A stretch of 64,000 bases of DNA from Thysanoteuthis rhombus (Eukaryota > Mollusca > Cephalopoda > Oegopsida > Thysanoteuthidae): NCBI GenBank assembly GCA_963457665.1, contig OY735215.1:30132041-30196040 (forward strand), given 5' to 3'. This document shows positions 36,485 through 50,065 of this stretch, one piece after another; positions within the stretch are counted from its first letter, which is position 1; every line of letters starts with the position of its first letter. Under the pieces are notes generated by a model. It had not been told where the DNA came from. It did not search any database and saw only the letters and a program-made list of their open reading frames with translations. The translations under genes were made by a program, and so were the position numbers.

Positions 36485-36565
36485 TTTAGTCCAGCACAAT
36501 CCTACTATGAGATTGAACTTGCTACCGTACTGATGATAGTAGTCTGTATCACCATTTACTACTGT
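36485..36565 (-). mobile_element. tRNA-like SINE head, copy 3 (minus strand)
   Basis: On the minus strand, GTGATACAGACTACT is followed by GGTAGCAAGTTCAATCTCAT, a B-box-like GTTCAATCTC. It resembles the copy at 30895. Confidence 0.4.
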
Positions 36566-36599
36566 AGTGATTTTTAACTCCTACTCCATGGTATGGTGC

Positions 36600-36849
36600 C
36601 TTAGAAGTAAATTTTATGTTGAATTCCAGAAATTTAATCTTATTATAATTTACCTACTGTCTGTCCGTCCATCTGTTTTTACTTACCTACCACAAAAACA
36701 ACGCAACATAAACCCATGAAATATCCTGTGTGTACCAATTTGACCCCGTTGGGTTTTTAGCAAATAAGTTTGTGTCCCCCCCCCACACACACACACACGC
36801 GTTTTTAGTGGGATGTTCAATATACAATAATTATTCATCCTGAAATGGA

Positions 36850-36881
<32 letters not shown>

Positions 36882-39800
36882 GTGCTCATGTTGTAATATA
36901 GTATTATGATGCTGACTGTGTTCATAATTATGGTTGGAAGAAAAAAATCGTGTAAATAAAAAAAGATGAATAGTTACTCTTGGGAATGGTTAAACAAGTG
37001 TGTATCAATTTGTATAACGAGTGAGGGTTTTTTTTTTGTTTTTTTTTTTTTTGTTTTTTCCTAACATTGTGGAAAAAGAGAGTGTTATTTAATCACTTTT
37101 TAAAAGCAAATTAAAGTAAACACTATCCAATTTCCATCTATTTTATTATACCAAGTTTTAAATTTTTGTTGAGAACCCTTAATCTACACCTTCTTGTATT
37201 ATGCTGGCTATCTTCGTGTAATCTTGTCACTGGCATGGTATAAAAAGTTGCCAAAAGATAGAGTAAGGGTGATCCAGTTCTCTAGAGAATTCTTGTTCCT
37301 AGAAATGGCAATTGAATGGATCAAGGGATTTTATTAAACCTTTGACCTGCTATGTCCCTAAAACAGGTTAGATGACTGGCTAATATTTATATGTGATGCC
37401 TTTTATGTAAGGCATGAATTCAACCTTCATTACACCTTGGTTCTTTTTCATCCATCTTGATCCTTCTTTGTACTAGCTGAAAACCCACTGGTTTTTAGGC
37501 TGATTTTTAGCTATTTTCTGTATTGAGCCTATGAGACTTACTGGTATTTAATCTTGAAATGAGAAATTACACTCATGCTAAAAGATAAGAATTTGATTTA
37601 TTTAAAAATGAGTTCACAGTCGTTGAGAAAAGGAATTATTTTTTTCTCTTCCTTTTTCTTTTCATACTTTTGAGGAAAATGTAAACACGGTTATTGTTGC
37701 CAGGTTACAGCCAAGCCAATGAAAAAAGCATTTATAATTCCTGTTTAGGCCTATGTACTTTAATTATAGGTGTTGGTTTTTGTCTGGACCAAAAAAGTTT
37801 TTTTATTTTTTATTTTATCCTGCTTCCAGATTCACTGAACTTTTTTGGAAATAGTTTAAGTTTACATAAAACTGTTTTCTTGGTGTAAAAATACAATTTT
37901 CAGGGAGAAAAATGCTCCAGACACTTGGGGCAAATTTCCATTACTATAAGATACCTCAATAGGAAGGTAAGTCAAAATGAAGACACTTCACTTCCTCATT
38001 CAATTACATCTCATGGTTTTGAAAAAAAAAAATGGCTATTGTCAACTGTAACCTAGATACTGTTCTTCTTGCCACTGAGAATGGTCTGTTTTTTCTTTGT
38101 CCTCTTGATTTGAGGTCTGGCTGACTGGTAGTGACCCTCATACCATTATTTTGCTTGTTTGTATGTAGGCCTGTTACACTTACTGATAATTATTCATTGC
38201 CCTCATATCTTATCTTTTCTCTTCAAATTGCAATGTAATGAACAAGGGTAAGAATGGAAGAGGATGCTTGTACTTGAATGGGAGCAAAAGGGACTCCATC
38301 TTAGCTGTAACTTTCATTCATTACTCGAAATTAGCAGACATGTAGTAGTAGACTACAGAAATATTAGTAGCAAAAGTAATCAACAATTATAACTGATAAA
38401 TTAGTTTCAGTTGTTAGTGTAGTTTATAGAAATACATTTTATAGATGGTAGGTTAAAGGTTACTTTAACCAACTTATATAATTTAATTGCAGAAATATAC
38501 ATGCAAGAGTAATATCTTAGCTGTCAACACCGATGACAGGTCCAGCTTCTATGGAATATTCACTTTTATTTTCTCTATTTCTGGGCCTTTGCTTTGAGTA
38601 TATATAAATATGGTCATAATTCAATTGTTCTGGATGGTGAATTAATTTTTAGAGAAATGTCTTTTTACTTTTTGACTATCTTAGCCTCATTTTAGCTGGC
38701 CTATTATACGTGCAAGCTTATATTCTGTGATATCACCTGCAAAAAAGATTGTATTTATCAAATTATGGCTTAAATATGAAAATTGAAAGTAAATATTTCA
38801 ATCTTTAATCACATCATCTTCTGTTGAGTTGGTACTTCTAAGATGAAAAATACAAAGTTGTGATTTTTGTGATACTGGCTCTCCCCCTTATAATGTGGGT
38901 GTGCATGGGGTGGGGGCCCAAGAAAACTAAGTGCATTATAACCAAATCATAACTCTGTGATGGGTATGAGTGATATTAGGGGTTGGGCAATAGATGAGAC
39001 GGCAAACATTGTCTATCGTGTAAAATACAAGGTGAGATTTAAACTTAGACATTTTTTTTTTAGTGTCTGCCTTTTATCAAATAATACCACCAAATTAACT
39101 ACATTGATTACCAAGTATATCGTTGACTTAAACCTTCCAACCTGTAAGCTGTTGCACTTTCAGATACTGTAGCTGAACTCCTTTCTCTTTACTTTCAGTG
39201 CTTTCTATTAAGATCTTTGTAGATAACGTTCTTGTCACAACAGCTAGATATGAAGATTTGTTTTTCTAGCAGTATTTCATTTCTTATGTTTCCCCTATAA
39301 CTAGAAAAAAAAAATAGCATTGAAAGAGTTAATAAAAAAAGTTTTCATTCATTGGCTACTGAAATTTTTTTGCCTAATTCATTTTATAGTTGGTTTGCCA
39401 GTGTTGATCAAATATATTTCTAAGTGGAATTTTGGGAGGAGTTGTCACCTTTAGTTGTCAAATGGGCTTAGAGTGTAGTAAAGTACCGAGTTCAAAGGGA
39501 AATTTTTGTGGGCAATAATAAAGGTAAAAATGTTGGTCCAGCCACCCATCTTATATCATAAACCCTGCTATAACAATTAGATTTATATCAGATAACCTGT
39601 GATTATGGATAAAATCTTTTGAAAAATGAAAAAATTTTCAAGTTGAGAAACTCTTTCAAGAATGGGCTTTGTTGGTTTTGGTTATTCTGTGGAATTCTTG
39701 ATGAAATTATATTGATAATCCTCCTATCAACCTTTGCATGTCAAGGTCTCCACCTGATAGTACTTCTTATTGGCTCCTATAAAACCTCCACATGATGACC

Positions 39801-42800
39801 TGCAACTATAAATTATAGCATGATAGCAATCATTTATGAGGTTTTGTTGGTTTTTCTTTTTCAAAACCAATACATTGGTTATTCTATGGATATTTGTGGC
39901 TTTGTATCAATGTAAATAGAATTCATTTCAGTGGGACCCCCCCCCCTGCATTAGAACAAAATTGTCTGTTTTGTTCTTGATGAGTGAATGATACCATTTT
40001 CTATTGCATAGATAAAAACTGAATATTGTGTTTAGACTCTAGCATGTGTTGGAAAAATCCCTCAAGAATAGCTTGATATAACTTAACAGATATATCTATA
40101 AGGGGAATTGCTAGAAGTTTGCAACCGTCTGGTCTTCATCTTTGACGGCAGGGTCTGTGTTTGTGCTGGATGTAAGATTTTTTAAGTTTGTACACATTTA
40201 TGAAGATGAATAGATGCAGAAAGCATTGGAATTGATAAGTATTATTCTCCAAAGGTAAGTATGAAAGCTTTTGTTTAGAGGCCCGTTACAAATCAAGTAA
40301 AACTACGTGTTAGTTTTGCTTTATGTAAATTTTCATAAAAGTTTGGAGAAGTGATTCTCAAAGGGGAGGCACTTAGCTCCCAGTCGAGGAATTTTCTAAG
40401 CAGGGACAATTTTAGCCTGGAGATGAATGGGGGAGGAATTACAGACAAGGAAAGTATAAGGGTGATAAAATTAATAGATCACAAGAGGGTTGGCAATTCA
40501 CTAGTTTGGAGTAATGAGTGAACCCCCCCCCCCATAATATCCTCTTTTACTTTAGAATATGGGGAATCCATATTTGAAACTCAGCCAACAATACTATCAA
40601 AAGGTTGGGTTTGGTCCCCCCCCCCCCAAAAAAAACTGGGCTTACCTAAATCAAGGAAAATGATAGTCACCAATCTCGAAATAAAATTGGGATTGCTGGT
40701 GATGGTCAAATCTTTTTAAATTGTTCAATAAATATCTACTTGGATGGATTTGAACTTTTAGAAATAAAACTCCGGAATAAAATGCCCATTTGCATATCAT
40801 TGACAACTTTAGATACAAGGGAACATCACTGAACTATTAAGCAGTACAGTAGAGAGATACATTCACTGAGACAAATCAAAAATATGAAGGCTGTTTTTAA
40901 AGCATTCAAGCTATTGCAGAAGAACTTAGGTGCTATTTTTAGTGAGACGTCTGGTAGATGATTTCTTATTACTAAGAAATCTATTCTCACCGGTGCCTGT
41001 GCTTGAGTAAACTGAACTTACCATCTTGTGTCTGACAAAGGTAAGTTTAATAAGTTACTATTGTTGGTATTTTTTAAACTTTGCTTACATCTTAACACAA
41101 AACCATATGTTGGATACCTACTACAGTAGTAATGGTCTGCTAGTATACCATGGTAACCTTGCTGCTGTGTGTTTTGTCATTTATTGTTGGTACGGTAGCT
41201 TGTCAATGTATTTGTATAGAAACCTAATCGTTATGGAAGTAGATACTGACAACTGTATCCATACTTATATATATATATATATAAAATTTGCTAATTCATT
41301 TTTTTTAGAAAATCTGTAGGCACAATTTTTGCCTATGAAATGTCTTACTATTGCATCTCCATGAGTTTAAGATTTATTTTCTGTGAACTTCTTGGTAGTA
41401 TAAATGTCAAAAGAAATTTGAATGAAGAATTAATTCAAATGATCCATGAGTTAATATAACCAAATGGTGCAATCAGAGAAGGGAGGCATCTTTATGAGTT
41501 AAATATGTGCATAAATTATCCTGTGGAAGAATTGACTGCAATGTAAAGGGTGGGGGTGGGGAATCATAAGTCTGGAATTTGCTGGATTTGTTGGTTTGGA
41601 TAGATACCACAGTTAGGTCCCCCCCCCCAATCATGTTACTTTCAACATAGGAAGGATTCTTGAAACTTATTCAGTCCAAGATGAACTATTTGACTTGGAT
41701 AAAAAAAATTTTTTTTAAATTCCATTTGAATAATAACTTAAATGTAAGCTTTTTTCCTCTCCAAAAGTATTGTGTTCCTATTAAAAAAAAAATGTTTCAT
41801 TAGTAGAAACGGCATAAAGTGAGGGATTGATTGCCATTAATTTATATGGGACAAAGTTTTGAGTGTTCTTAGACCCCCCCCCCCTCCATGTAGTAATATT
41901 GATATGTTACATCGGAGGTTTGGGTGGTGGGAGGTACAGGAGATTAAGATGTTGGGAAGAGTGCATGCTTCCTCTTTAATAGCTTGCTGCGAAACAAATT
42001 CTATTTTTTGTTTATTCAACTTTTCCCATATCAAAAGTAGTTTAAACTGAACTTTAGAAAACTGGGATACTTACCTGTAATTTAAAATTTTATTTTGTTT
42101 ATCTCCTTAGAATATTTTTATATATTCATTCAAAATCTCAAATATGTAGATTAATATAACCATCCAACTATAACTAAATTAATTACAGCTTTCCGGGGTT
42201 GGGATCAGCCTTGTTCTTGTCTTCAGGTAAGATATGCACAAAACTGATGCAGATGTGTCTGGCATCTTGAGATTACAACTATGGAGCAGTACATTCCCAT
42301 TGCACAGATAGGGGTAGTTTGTTGTCTGCTCTGACATTCTCACTGTGGGAGCTGTGCACTTTTTACTGCTACCTATACATCAAACCGTTACATTTGCCAT
42401 CATGGAGAGAATGATAAATGAAGGCTGTTAGTGCTATTGCTTATTGCTTCAAGAGTAGTTATGAATCTCTCTCTCTCTTTCCTCACCCTTCATACTTTAG
42501 TAGTAGATGGTAAGGGAAAATATGAAGCGAACGTCTCTGGCTATGTTACTAGTAGACCTCAAGAAAAAGGATGCCATCTTAGACATAAATGAATGGTTGC
42601 TCAACACCAAGCTGTAGATTGTTAGTTCTTCACTAGATGTTTAAATATTTTGTCTTGTGCAAAATCAGTTGTGAAAGCATAATCATTAAAAATTTATTCA
42701 ATAAGTTTTATTTTCTATGTCGGATTAAATAGTTCATAAGGATATTTGGAAAACTACCGCTTACTGCAACTCAACCTTATAATTGTCAAGCTTTGTTTGA

Positions 42801-43585
42801 TGGCCCTCTAGTCATATTAGATACAGTGTTATATTTGCAGTGTTTTGTTTTTGTTTTGTTTTTTTTATTAAAGAAACGTCATAAATACTGGCATGTACAA
42901 TATTTTCCCGCTGGAGTTTCTGTTGGTCTCTCAGGACTCTTACCAATAATCAAACTCTTCCAAATTTTGAAAAATTTGTGTAACTTCAGAGAAGCAATTT
43001 GTTAGTGAATATAGATTGCTATACTTACTTCGTATTTATTCAAAGACTGATGAAAACACTGCAATTCTATGCTGTAGCTTTTTTCTATAAACTTCCGTTT
43101 CCACTGAAAATATCTAATCTGATAATGATCGAATTTGTAAGAATCACGAAAGTTATTAATTTTAAACATCATTGAAAATATATTTCTGAAGAAATATTTC
43201 TCCTGCAAACTAGGAACATTTTCCTTATTGGTCTGTCTTGCCTCTCTCTGTAACTATACTTATTGGGTCTCGGCAATTAATCAAAATTCATTTGCATATA
43301 CAATATAAAATCAACTCTAATATAAAACATGCAAAATATTTAAAGTGCCACGAAACATTTCAATGTTCTTCCCCCCCACTTTTTTTTTCTTGAAAATTAC
43401 TATCTGCATTTTTGACTAAAAATAAAGTGACTTAGTTCAATGCACCTTTTTGTCTAACATTTTTAAGTCAACATCTCATGATGAAAATGACAATATTCAG
43501 CAAAATCATGAGCATTTTACATGGTACAGTTAGAAATATGTTGTCAAAACTTTTTGACTTGTACAACTAGAGTATATACTATTGA
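36600..43585. other. Long intergenic stretch between the two genes, left part
   Basis: No gene is seen in 7 kb. Features are simple: long T runs (36852-36880), C runs at 36777, 39939, 40506, 40617, 41619 and 41874, and a short (TA)n at 41266. The open frames are short and unrelated to known families. Unrecognised old repeats are likely. Confidence 0.45.
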
Positions 43586-43591
43586 GTTTTG

Positions 43592-44319
43592 ACAAAAGTT
43601 CTGTCTGATGTTTCAATGTATTTGGAGGCAGGAATATAATGGCAATTAATCATTTATATAATCCCCTTTGCTTTCGAAAACCTTATTCCATCTATCAACA
43701 ATTTTTTTCGATACCAGATTTGCAAAATTCCTTCGCATTTGACCTGATTTTCAACCTCTTCTCTTGAATGGGAACTTTTACTGATCAGAATGGTTTTGCC
43801 AATTCCTAAACAAATGAAACTTGGTTGGAGCAAGGTCAGGAGGATACGGTGGATGGATCATTTTTTTTCTCGGTCGAATGCCTCTATGAAATCATTGGTT
43901 ATTCGAATGATAAGGGAATGTGAAATATTGTGATGGAGAATGACCCCACTTCTATTTACTAAGAATGGGTGTTTTCTGTCCAAAGCTCTTGTTGGCAGTA
44001 AGCTTCAGCTGTGAATGTTTGGTTAACGTTTCGAAGTTTGTAATGGGTGATTCCTTGTATATTGTACCAAACACACTAGATCTTTGGATGAAGGTCACCT
44101 CTCAGCTTGGGCATAGGTCTGAGTCACTGACAACGATGATTTACATTGTGTAAAAAGGATCCATTTCTCTTCTTCAGTGACAATTTTGTCCAAAATGGTG
44201 CCATTCTTTCCTAGCTTCTTCAGATTTCAATAGCTATCATTTAATTGTTTGCTAAATTCACCGACTGCAACAATGGGATTTATGACTATCCATAGAAAAA
44301 AATGGACAGAACTTTCGTT
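43592..44319 (-). mobile_element. Mariner relic with terminal inverted repeats (about 730 bp)
   Basis: The minus strand reads KWILFTQCK, HPFLVNRSGVILHHNI (position of the HDNA box), HPPYPPDLAPTKFHLFRN (the YSPDLAP..HLF box) and the C-terminal GIEKIVDRWNKVFESKGDYI-like segment, across stops and frameshifts. CAAAAGTTCTGTC at 43593-43605 and GGACAGAACTTTCG at 44304-44317 are inverted copies and suit mariner terminal repeats. At about 730 bp it is shorter than the usual 1.3 kb, so the N-terminal half is deleted. Confidence 0.8.
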
Positions 44320-44329
44320 ACTTCATTTA

Positions 44330-47300
44330 TATAGAATCAAATTGTAAGAGTTACCATCACCAGTGAATGGGTGTGTAATGTAATTTGCTCCCTAGAATTT
44401 TACTGATCACCAATGTTGAAATAGTTAAATTTTAATGATTCAGCTAAAAATACAGCAAGCTAGAAGCTAATTGCCCTTTACTATCAGGTAAGTATCACAT
44501 GAATCCCCTGTGCCATAAGCATCCGTCCTCCAGACTGCATTAAGATAAGCAGGTGTTTCCTCTTATCCTTGGCAATTTTTAGGAAATCTCCATCCCCCCC
44601 TCTCAATCTAGGAAATTGGAACCAGGTAAACATTGTTATATTTTAAATGAACATTTTTCTGAATTGCTTACCTTCAAATTAATTTTGTATAATCCAAATC
44701 ACGAAAACTTCCGTCAGCTCCAAAGGAAAACAATTTCTACTGATTTAAAGCCTTAAAAAATTAAAATTGTATTTTAAACAAACAAATAAAAATATTTAAG
44801 AACTTTTTTTTTTTTTTCTTTCTTTGTTTTTCTTTCCCTAGCAAGGAGGAATATCTCTCCTTTTTTGTTTCAAATACAAAATTCCATTTTTATATATTTT
44901 TCTTCTATGAACTTGCCAAAATACCATATTTCCGGGCATAGCAGTTTCTCCCCCCCCCCCCCCGGATTAATTCTCAAAAATGTGGACTATTAGCAAAAAG
45001 TTTTTTTTAATTTTTTTATCCCCTAAAAAATCTGAATTGGAACGTGGTAGTGAAGGTGCAATTTGACTGAGGGTACTTACACTGAATTTATACCTAGCTT
45101 ACTAGTATCTCCGAATTGTAAAAGAAAAATGCAGATGTGATGAGACCTTAATTTTATCTTTTCTTTTCTTTCTTTAATTTCATTTTTTTTTTTTCATATT
45201 TCTTTTTCTTCTCTTTTTTTCCCCCTTATTTTTTCTCCCCATCTCTCAAAAAAAATTGCCAAATCAGGGTGCATCCTTGGGGCTGATGCCAGTATGATAT
45301 GGTACCGTATATTTTTGCTGGATATTCTATGAATGTTTCCCTTCCATGATAATAGCATTATGTGCATATGTTTTATATTCGAAATAGAGGACCAAAAAAA
45401 AAAAAAAAAAAAACTTTTACTTGTAATTTTTTTCGTTGGTATAAATTTTGAGTCTAGTTTCTGTTTTTTTTTGTTTTTTTTTTAATAATTGTCAATTTGT
45501 TTTTTATTTTAATGATCAGTTAAACTAAATTTATGGACTATTAAAAAAAGATATCTACTTTTTGTTCTTTCCTTGTACTTGCTTTATCTTATGTATTCCT
45601 TGGATCGAGGAATATATGTACACATAACAAAAATCTACCACATGTAACAGAAAATATTTACCCCCAGTACAATTTACAGTGGTTAGAGTCGAACCTCACA
45701 AACCATACAGAGTTCATTCCATACACTGTTCTATGTCGATGACTGTGCGTTAAAAGCAGCTAAAATAACAAATATTCTTTCCAACCAAACTCAGTTGTGT
45801 TATTTAATTATGAAAGACTGATTTGAAAGTTCATGTCCCAACAGGACAGACTGACATATATATATATATATGAATTTTTTTTTTCTCCAACATGAAATTC
45901 AACTTTAGACTATTGCTATCATTTTCATGATGATTTGAATAAAAATTCAAATTTAGTTATTTATTTGTTAAATATTACTTCCAAAACTCTTAGAGCAACA
46001 AATAGAAAAATACACCTAGATTTAAACCAACTAGTGGTTTGGTTTATTAGATAAAATGAAACAGTTCACAAATTCTTTTTGCCATTAAATTCATTGAACT
46101 TGTTCCACTATCTTCTATCTTTCAGCCAACTTCATATTTCTATCGTTCCCTCTATCTTTCTCAACTTCTTTAGTTAACTTTTTTTTCTTTCTTTCTGCAG
46201 TCTTCTAGGAAATAGATACTTTTTTTTTTTTCATTAAAACAACTGTAAAGACCAGAATAAATGGTTAGCTAAAGGTGCAATATCTGCTGAATATATTTTT
46301 AAGTTGAAACTTCCCAGTCAAACTAAAAAATTTTGCCTGCTCACCAAAGAAATATGCTATCTAGTGTTATATGGATTGAATTTTACACCTTTTTTTCTTA
46401 ACTCTGCATGCTTTTCATTGATTCTGGTTTCTAATTTGTGAGCAGCATTTGATGAATTAATGATTTGGTTATCCTGAAGGATCTTATAATAGAGAACTCT
46501 CTTCTAATCCCACTATATTCACAGCATCAGCTTCTTTGGAGGAAGACCTACTTTTGGTACTTAGTGTTGGTTTATTTTGCTTGTTTTTACCAATTCCTAC
46601 ATTCTACATTGTTGCAAAGAATCTACTACTCATTGTTCATCACTAATTGTATAGAAAGAAAAAAAAACAAAAACATTTTCATAACATTTAAATCATTCAT
46701 CTTACATGGAGTTAGGGTCCCGTACCTAATCTTTTGCTTATGTGGAAGCTATGTATCAGAATGACTTGCATAACCAAGCTGATGCAATTGATTTCAATGT
46801 TTGATTTATATGTTTTAAGTATGTTGGCTGTATGCATCATCATAAGTTGATTAATCTTAAGTAATGTCTTCATTTGATCCTTATCAAACTGACTTGGTCT
46901 ATCCAACCGTGGAACAGAGTCCCATTAGAAGTCTCTCATACGTAACTTTGCAGATTACTTTTTCTCCTTTGATCTTTCACCATAATATGCAAAGATCTTT
47001 TTTGGTGTTTGAGCCTCATTTTTATCTTTTCTTAAAGTAAGCGCAATATTCTGAAAATATTGCCTATTTTATCTGTCTGCAAATATTTTAATTAGTAAAC
47101 CTACGCCAACTTTGACTTTATTTGTTAAAAAAAAAGAAAAGGTTCATTGATATGATTGCTGCTACAATACAATGAAACACTCCTTTTGTCATCTAATGAT
47201 TAACTGAGAATTAACTTATCAAGCAACACAATATTCACTGAACTTAGTATGGGGTAAAATGAGGTTGGTTGGTGATAGTGTCTTGCCAATCCTCCTAGCA

Positions 47301-48690
47301 AGGATGACTTAGCTGTATGAAGTACTAATTTACTTTTCATAACTCTTCCAGGTATACATATAATAAACTTGAGCCATAATTATCAATGTCATTTTGACAT
47401 TTAACGTATCTTCTACTTCTACTACCACTTGTCTGATAATTTTCCGATTCAGGAGGCATATGTAGTTACCTGAGGGGTTGGTCTTTAATAGAGTTTGTTA
47501 ATATCTAAAGGAATAATCTAAATCTGACTTTTATTCCTTTGCAAGAATCTTTCAACATCCATCTTGGCTTCTATTTGTTGATGTAACTTTCTGAGAGGGC
47601 CGACCCTAGAGTTCTGGTTCCCCAGGCAAGCTGAACTTAGCTCTCTTCAAAGTATTGTATTATCTTATTCATTTACTTACTGTCAACCCCCCATCTCATC
47701 CCACTTACCTTCCTTCCTAGGCCCACGATATTGTAAGCATGCTATATCATCAAACTAGCTATGCTCGACTGAGCTTGTATTGTCATAAGAATTTCTTTTG
47801 TCAATTGTTTCTCTTGAATTCACCACACCTGAAAGTGTATAACTGCCAGATATCCCTGAAAAGTCTAACTTTACATCAGGAATTTTAATTTTATTTTGAG
47901 TGCTTTTATTCTGTTTAGTTAATTTATTTTTGTATTTGGAGAGTCATGATGTCTCAACACTTGGCACCCTGGGTGACTGCCCGTGTTCCCAATACCTTGG
48001 ACTATCTGGCCTGGTACATTCTATGCACGGAAAACCATGTGCACTGTTGCAAAAATGTCTACTTCATACTTGTTTTGACTCGTATTTTTAACGAAGAAGT
48101 CGATCCAGGACTTGTGTCGTGAAGGTTTCAGGGTAAGCCTGACCCTTGGCTTTTAGTGCAATGGGAAGTTGTCGCCCGGAGTTTACTGATCCCCAGAGAC
48201 AGGGCAGAGTTATTTTTTTTGAGGCCACAGGATGAATCCAAGGCCTCTTGCGCTCAGCAATACCAAGCCTCAGTAGGCCATCATCGGCCACTGTATTGCA
48301 TAAACCTACCCCTCCCGAAAAAAAACAAAAACTTTTCTGATCCTAGACAAGTGCCATTCCATTCGTAAATAATCACGTCATTCTCAACAGGTGCTATGCT
48401 TGTTGTTACATAATTAAAATTTCCAATACATTGGACCGTGGAAGGTTGATGCTTTCAAGTGAACATCAGTTATGCAGGGTAGGGTTGATGTTTTGAAAAG
48501 CTGATTACAAGAATTGAAGAGGTTGATATTTTCAAGGATTTATCACTTATGCATTGAAGAGGTTGAGGTCTTCAAGGAGCACATCACTTGTACAGTGGGT
48601 GCATTTCATCCACTTGAATTCAAAGTGATGCAAGATCAACCAGAAAAAAAAGAACTACTAAAGGAATAAAGATGGAGACTTGTATAGAGC
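44330..48690. other. Intergenic, no gene recognised
   Basis: AT-rich with a C run at 44951-44964, A and T runs (45395, 45470, 46218) and a short (TA)n at 45857. No repeat family or exon was recognised. Confidence 0.45.
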
Positions 48691-50065
48691 AGAAGCTACA
48701 ATGGTAAAGAATGACCCGATTGTGTACAGAGACAACAACTCAAATTATTGGACAACTGCCTAAACGGAATCAACACTGTAAATATAATCTTGAGGTGTAT
48801 TGAACACACATTCAAATACATAAATGAGGAAATGTTTTTGCTAACATACAAAGCACTTGTATGACCCCATCTAGATTTTTGCTCATGCATCTGGTCACCA
48901 TCATTATCATCGTCATCAGCTTTTTAGCATCCGTAGTTAGATATAGACCGTCCTCAAAAATTCGCAATCGTGGGCCCTGTGAACTTTTTGTACTGGCCAT
49001 ATGTTCGTATAAAAACTCTGGGGATCCACGTTGTGAGTCGGTGTCCAGCGGTCGTCTGACATTATTGCAACATGACCAACCCATTACCTTTTGAGCTTTC
49101 TAATAGATTATTTGATATCTTTTGCCCCTTTTTTCCCCTCAAATATACTGTGCTGTTGAGCACGTTTGCACAGTTCAAGGTTCTTAGTTTGAGGGTCAAT
49201 CTTCTGGTAAAGTTCTATATTTCAGCTCGATCGGTGACTTGCGGTAGAATGCAAAGGCTGTATACCCTATTTTTCAGAACTAATGGGATTTTCCTGATCT
49301 TGAAGGTTGAGCTTGCTATACCGGAAGCATGCCAACTTGGAGTGATTTTTCTTCTTTTAAGGATTTCATGGACATTCGTTGTCCTAGGTTGATACAGTGG
49401 TCTACTTTCTCCAGTTCTGTGTTTCATGGTTTTGATCATTGTCCTCAACATGTTTGTTGTACATGATATTTTTAAAGACCAACTTTCTTGCTTTCTTCAT
49501 CAAGTTCATTTAGAATTATTTGGAGATGGTTTTCAGCAAAAAGGGCGATGTTGTCAGCAAATTTGAGGTATTCGCTGTCTATTCCGATTCCTTTATTTAA
49601 CTAGTCAAGGTTTCGGATGATCATCTCGAGGCATGTTGTGAAGAGTTCGAATGAGCTGTCATCACCTTGTCTTACCCCTTTTTCGAGATGGGTCTTTATG
49701 TTGCCTGATTAAGGAACTGATGTGTCGGTATATATGCTGACACCAGCTCGAAACATTGGTGTAATGGAGCGGGTTCAGCGAAGGGCTACAAAGATTGTCC
49801 CAGTACTGTCATACTCCACCCGGCTGAGGAAACTAAAGAATACAGAAGGAAGAGCACTGATCCGCTTCAAGCATACCACATCATGTGTAACATCCACAAC
49901 CTCGACCCAAGCTGTCACGGCACCAGGTGTCGCGATAAAAAAAATTTCACACCGTTCCTCTGGGCAACTGTTACCAGAAAGAATTTCATTTCATGCATGG
50001 AACAGGTTCTCAAAAAAAAAAAACAAAAAAAAACTGTCTCTTCAAAAAAAAAAAAAAAAAAAATT
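48690..50065 (+). mobile_element. CR1/L2-like non-LTR reverse transcriptase 3' part, split by a nested insertion
   Basis: 48777-48900 reads in one frame VNIILRCIEHTFKYINEEMF, then LLTYKALV, a stop, PHLDFCSCIWSP. This is the LYKALVRPHLDFCSCIWSP region that ends CR1/Jockey-type reverse transcriptases. From 49746 the same protein resumes with ARNIGVMERVQRRATKIVP, YSTRLRKL and, frame-shifted, LLPERISFHAWNRF. The gap is filled by the RTE insertion at 48901-49740. A-rich runs close the fragment at 50012-50062. It is dead. Confidence 0.8.
48901..49740 (-). mobile_element. RTE-like retrotransposon fragment, 840 bp, nested in the CR1-like element
   Basis: The minus strand carries reverse transcriptase pieces: KGVRQGD near 49665, YLKFADNIALFAENHLQI near 49560 (catalytic FADD changed to FADN), NILKRRKITPSWHASG, LVLKNRVYSLCILPQVT (the RVFN.CVLPV.TYG position), and the HVARM/WIPR tail. 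It ends with TCATCATTATCATCGTCATC at 48901 (the TGA tail). CACCA at 48896-48900 and 49741-49745 flanks it as a probable target-site duplication. 5'-truncated and dead. Confidence 0.8.
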
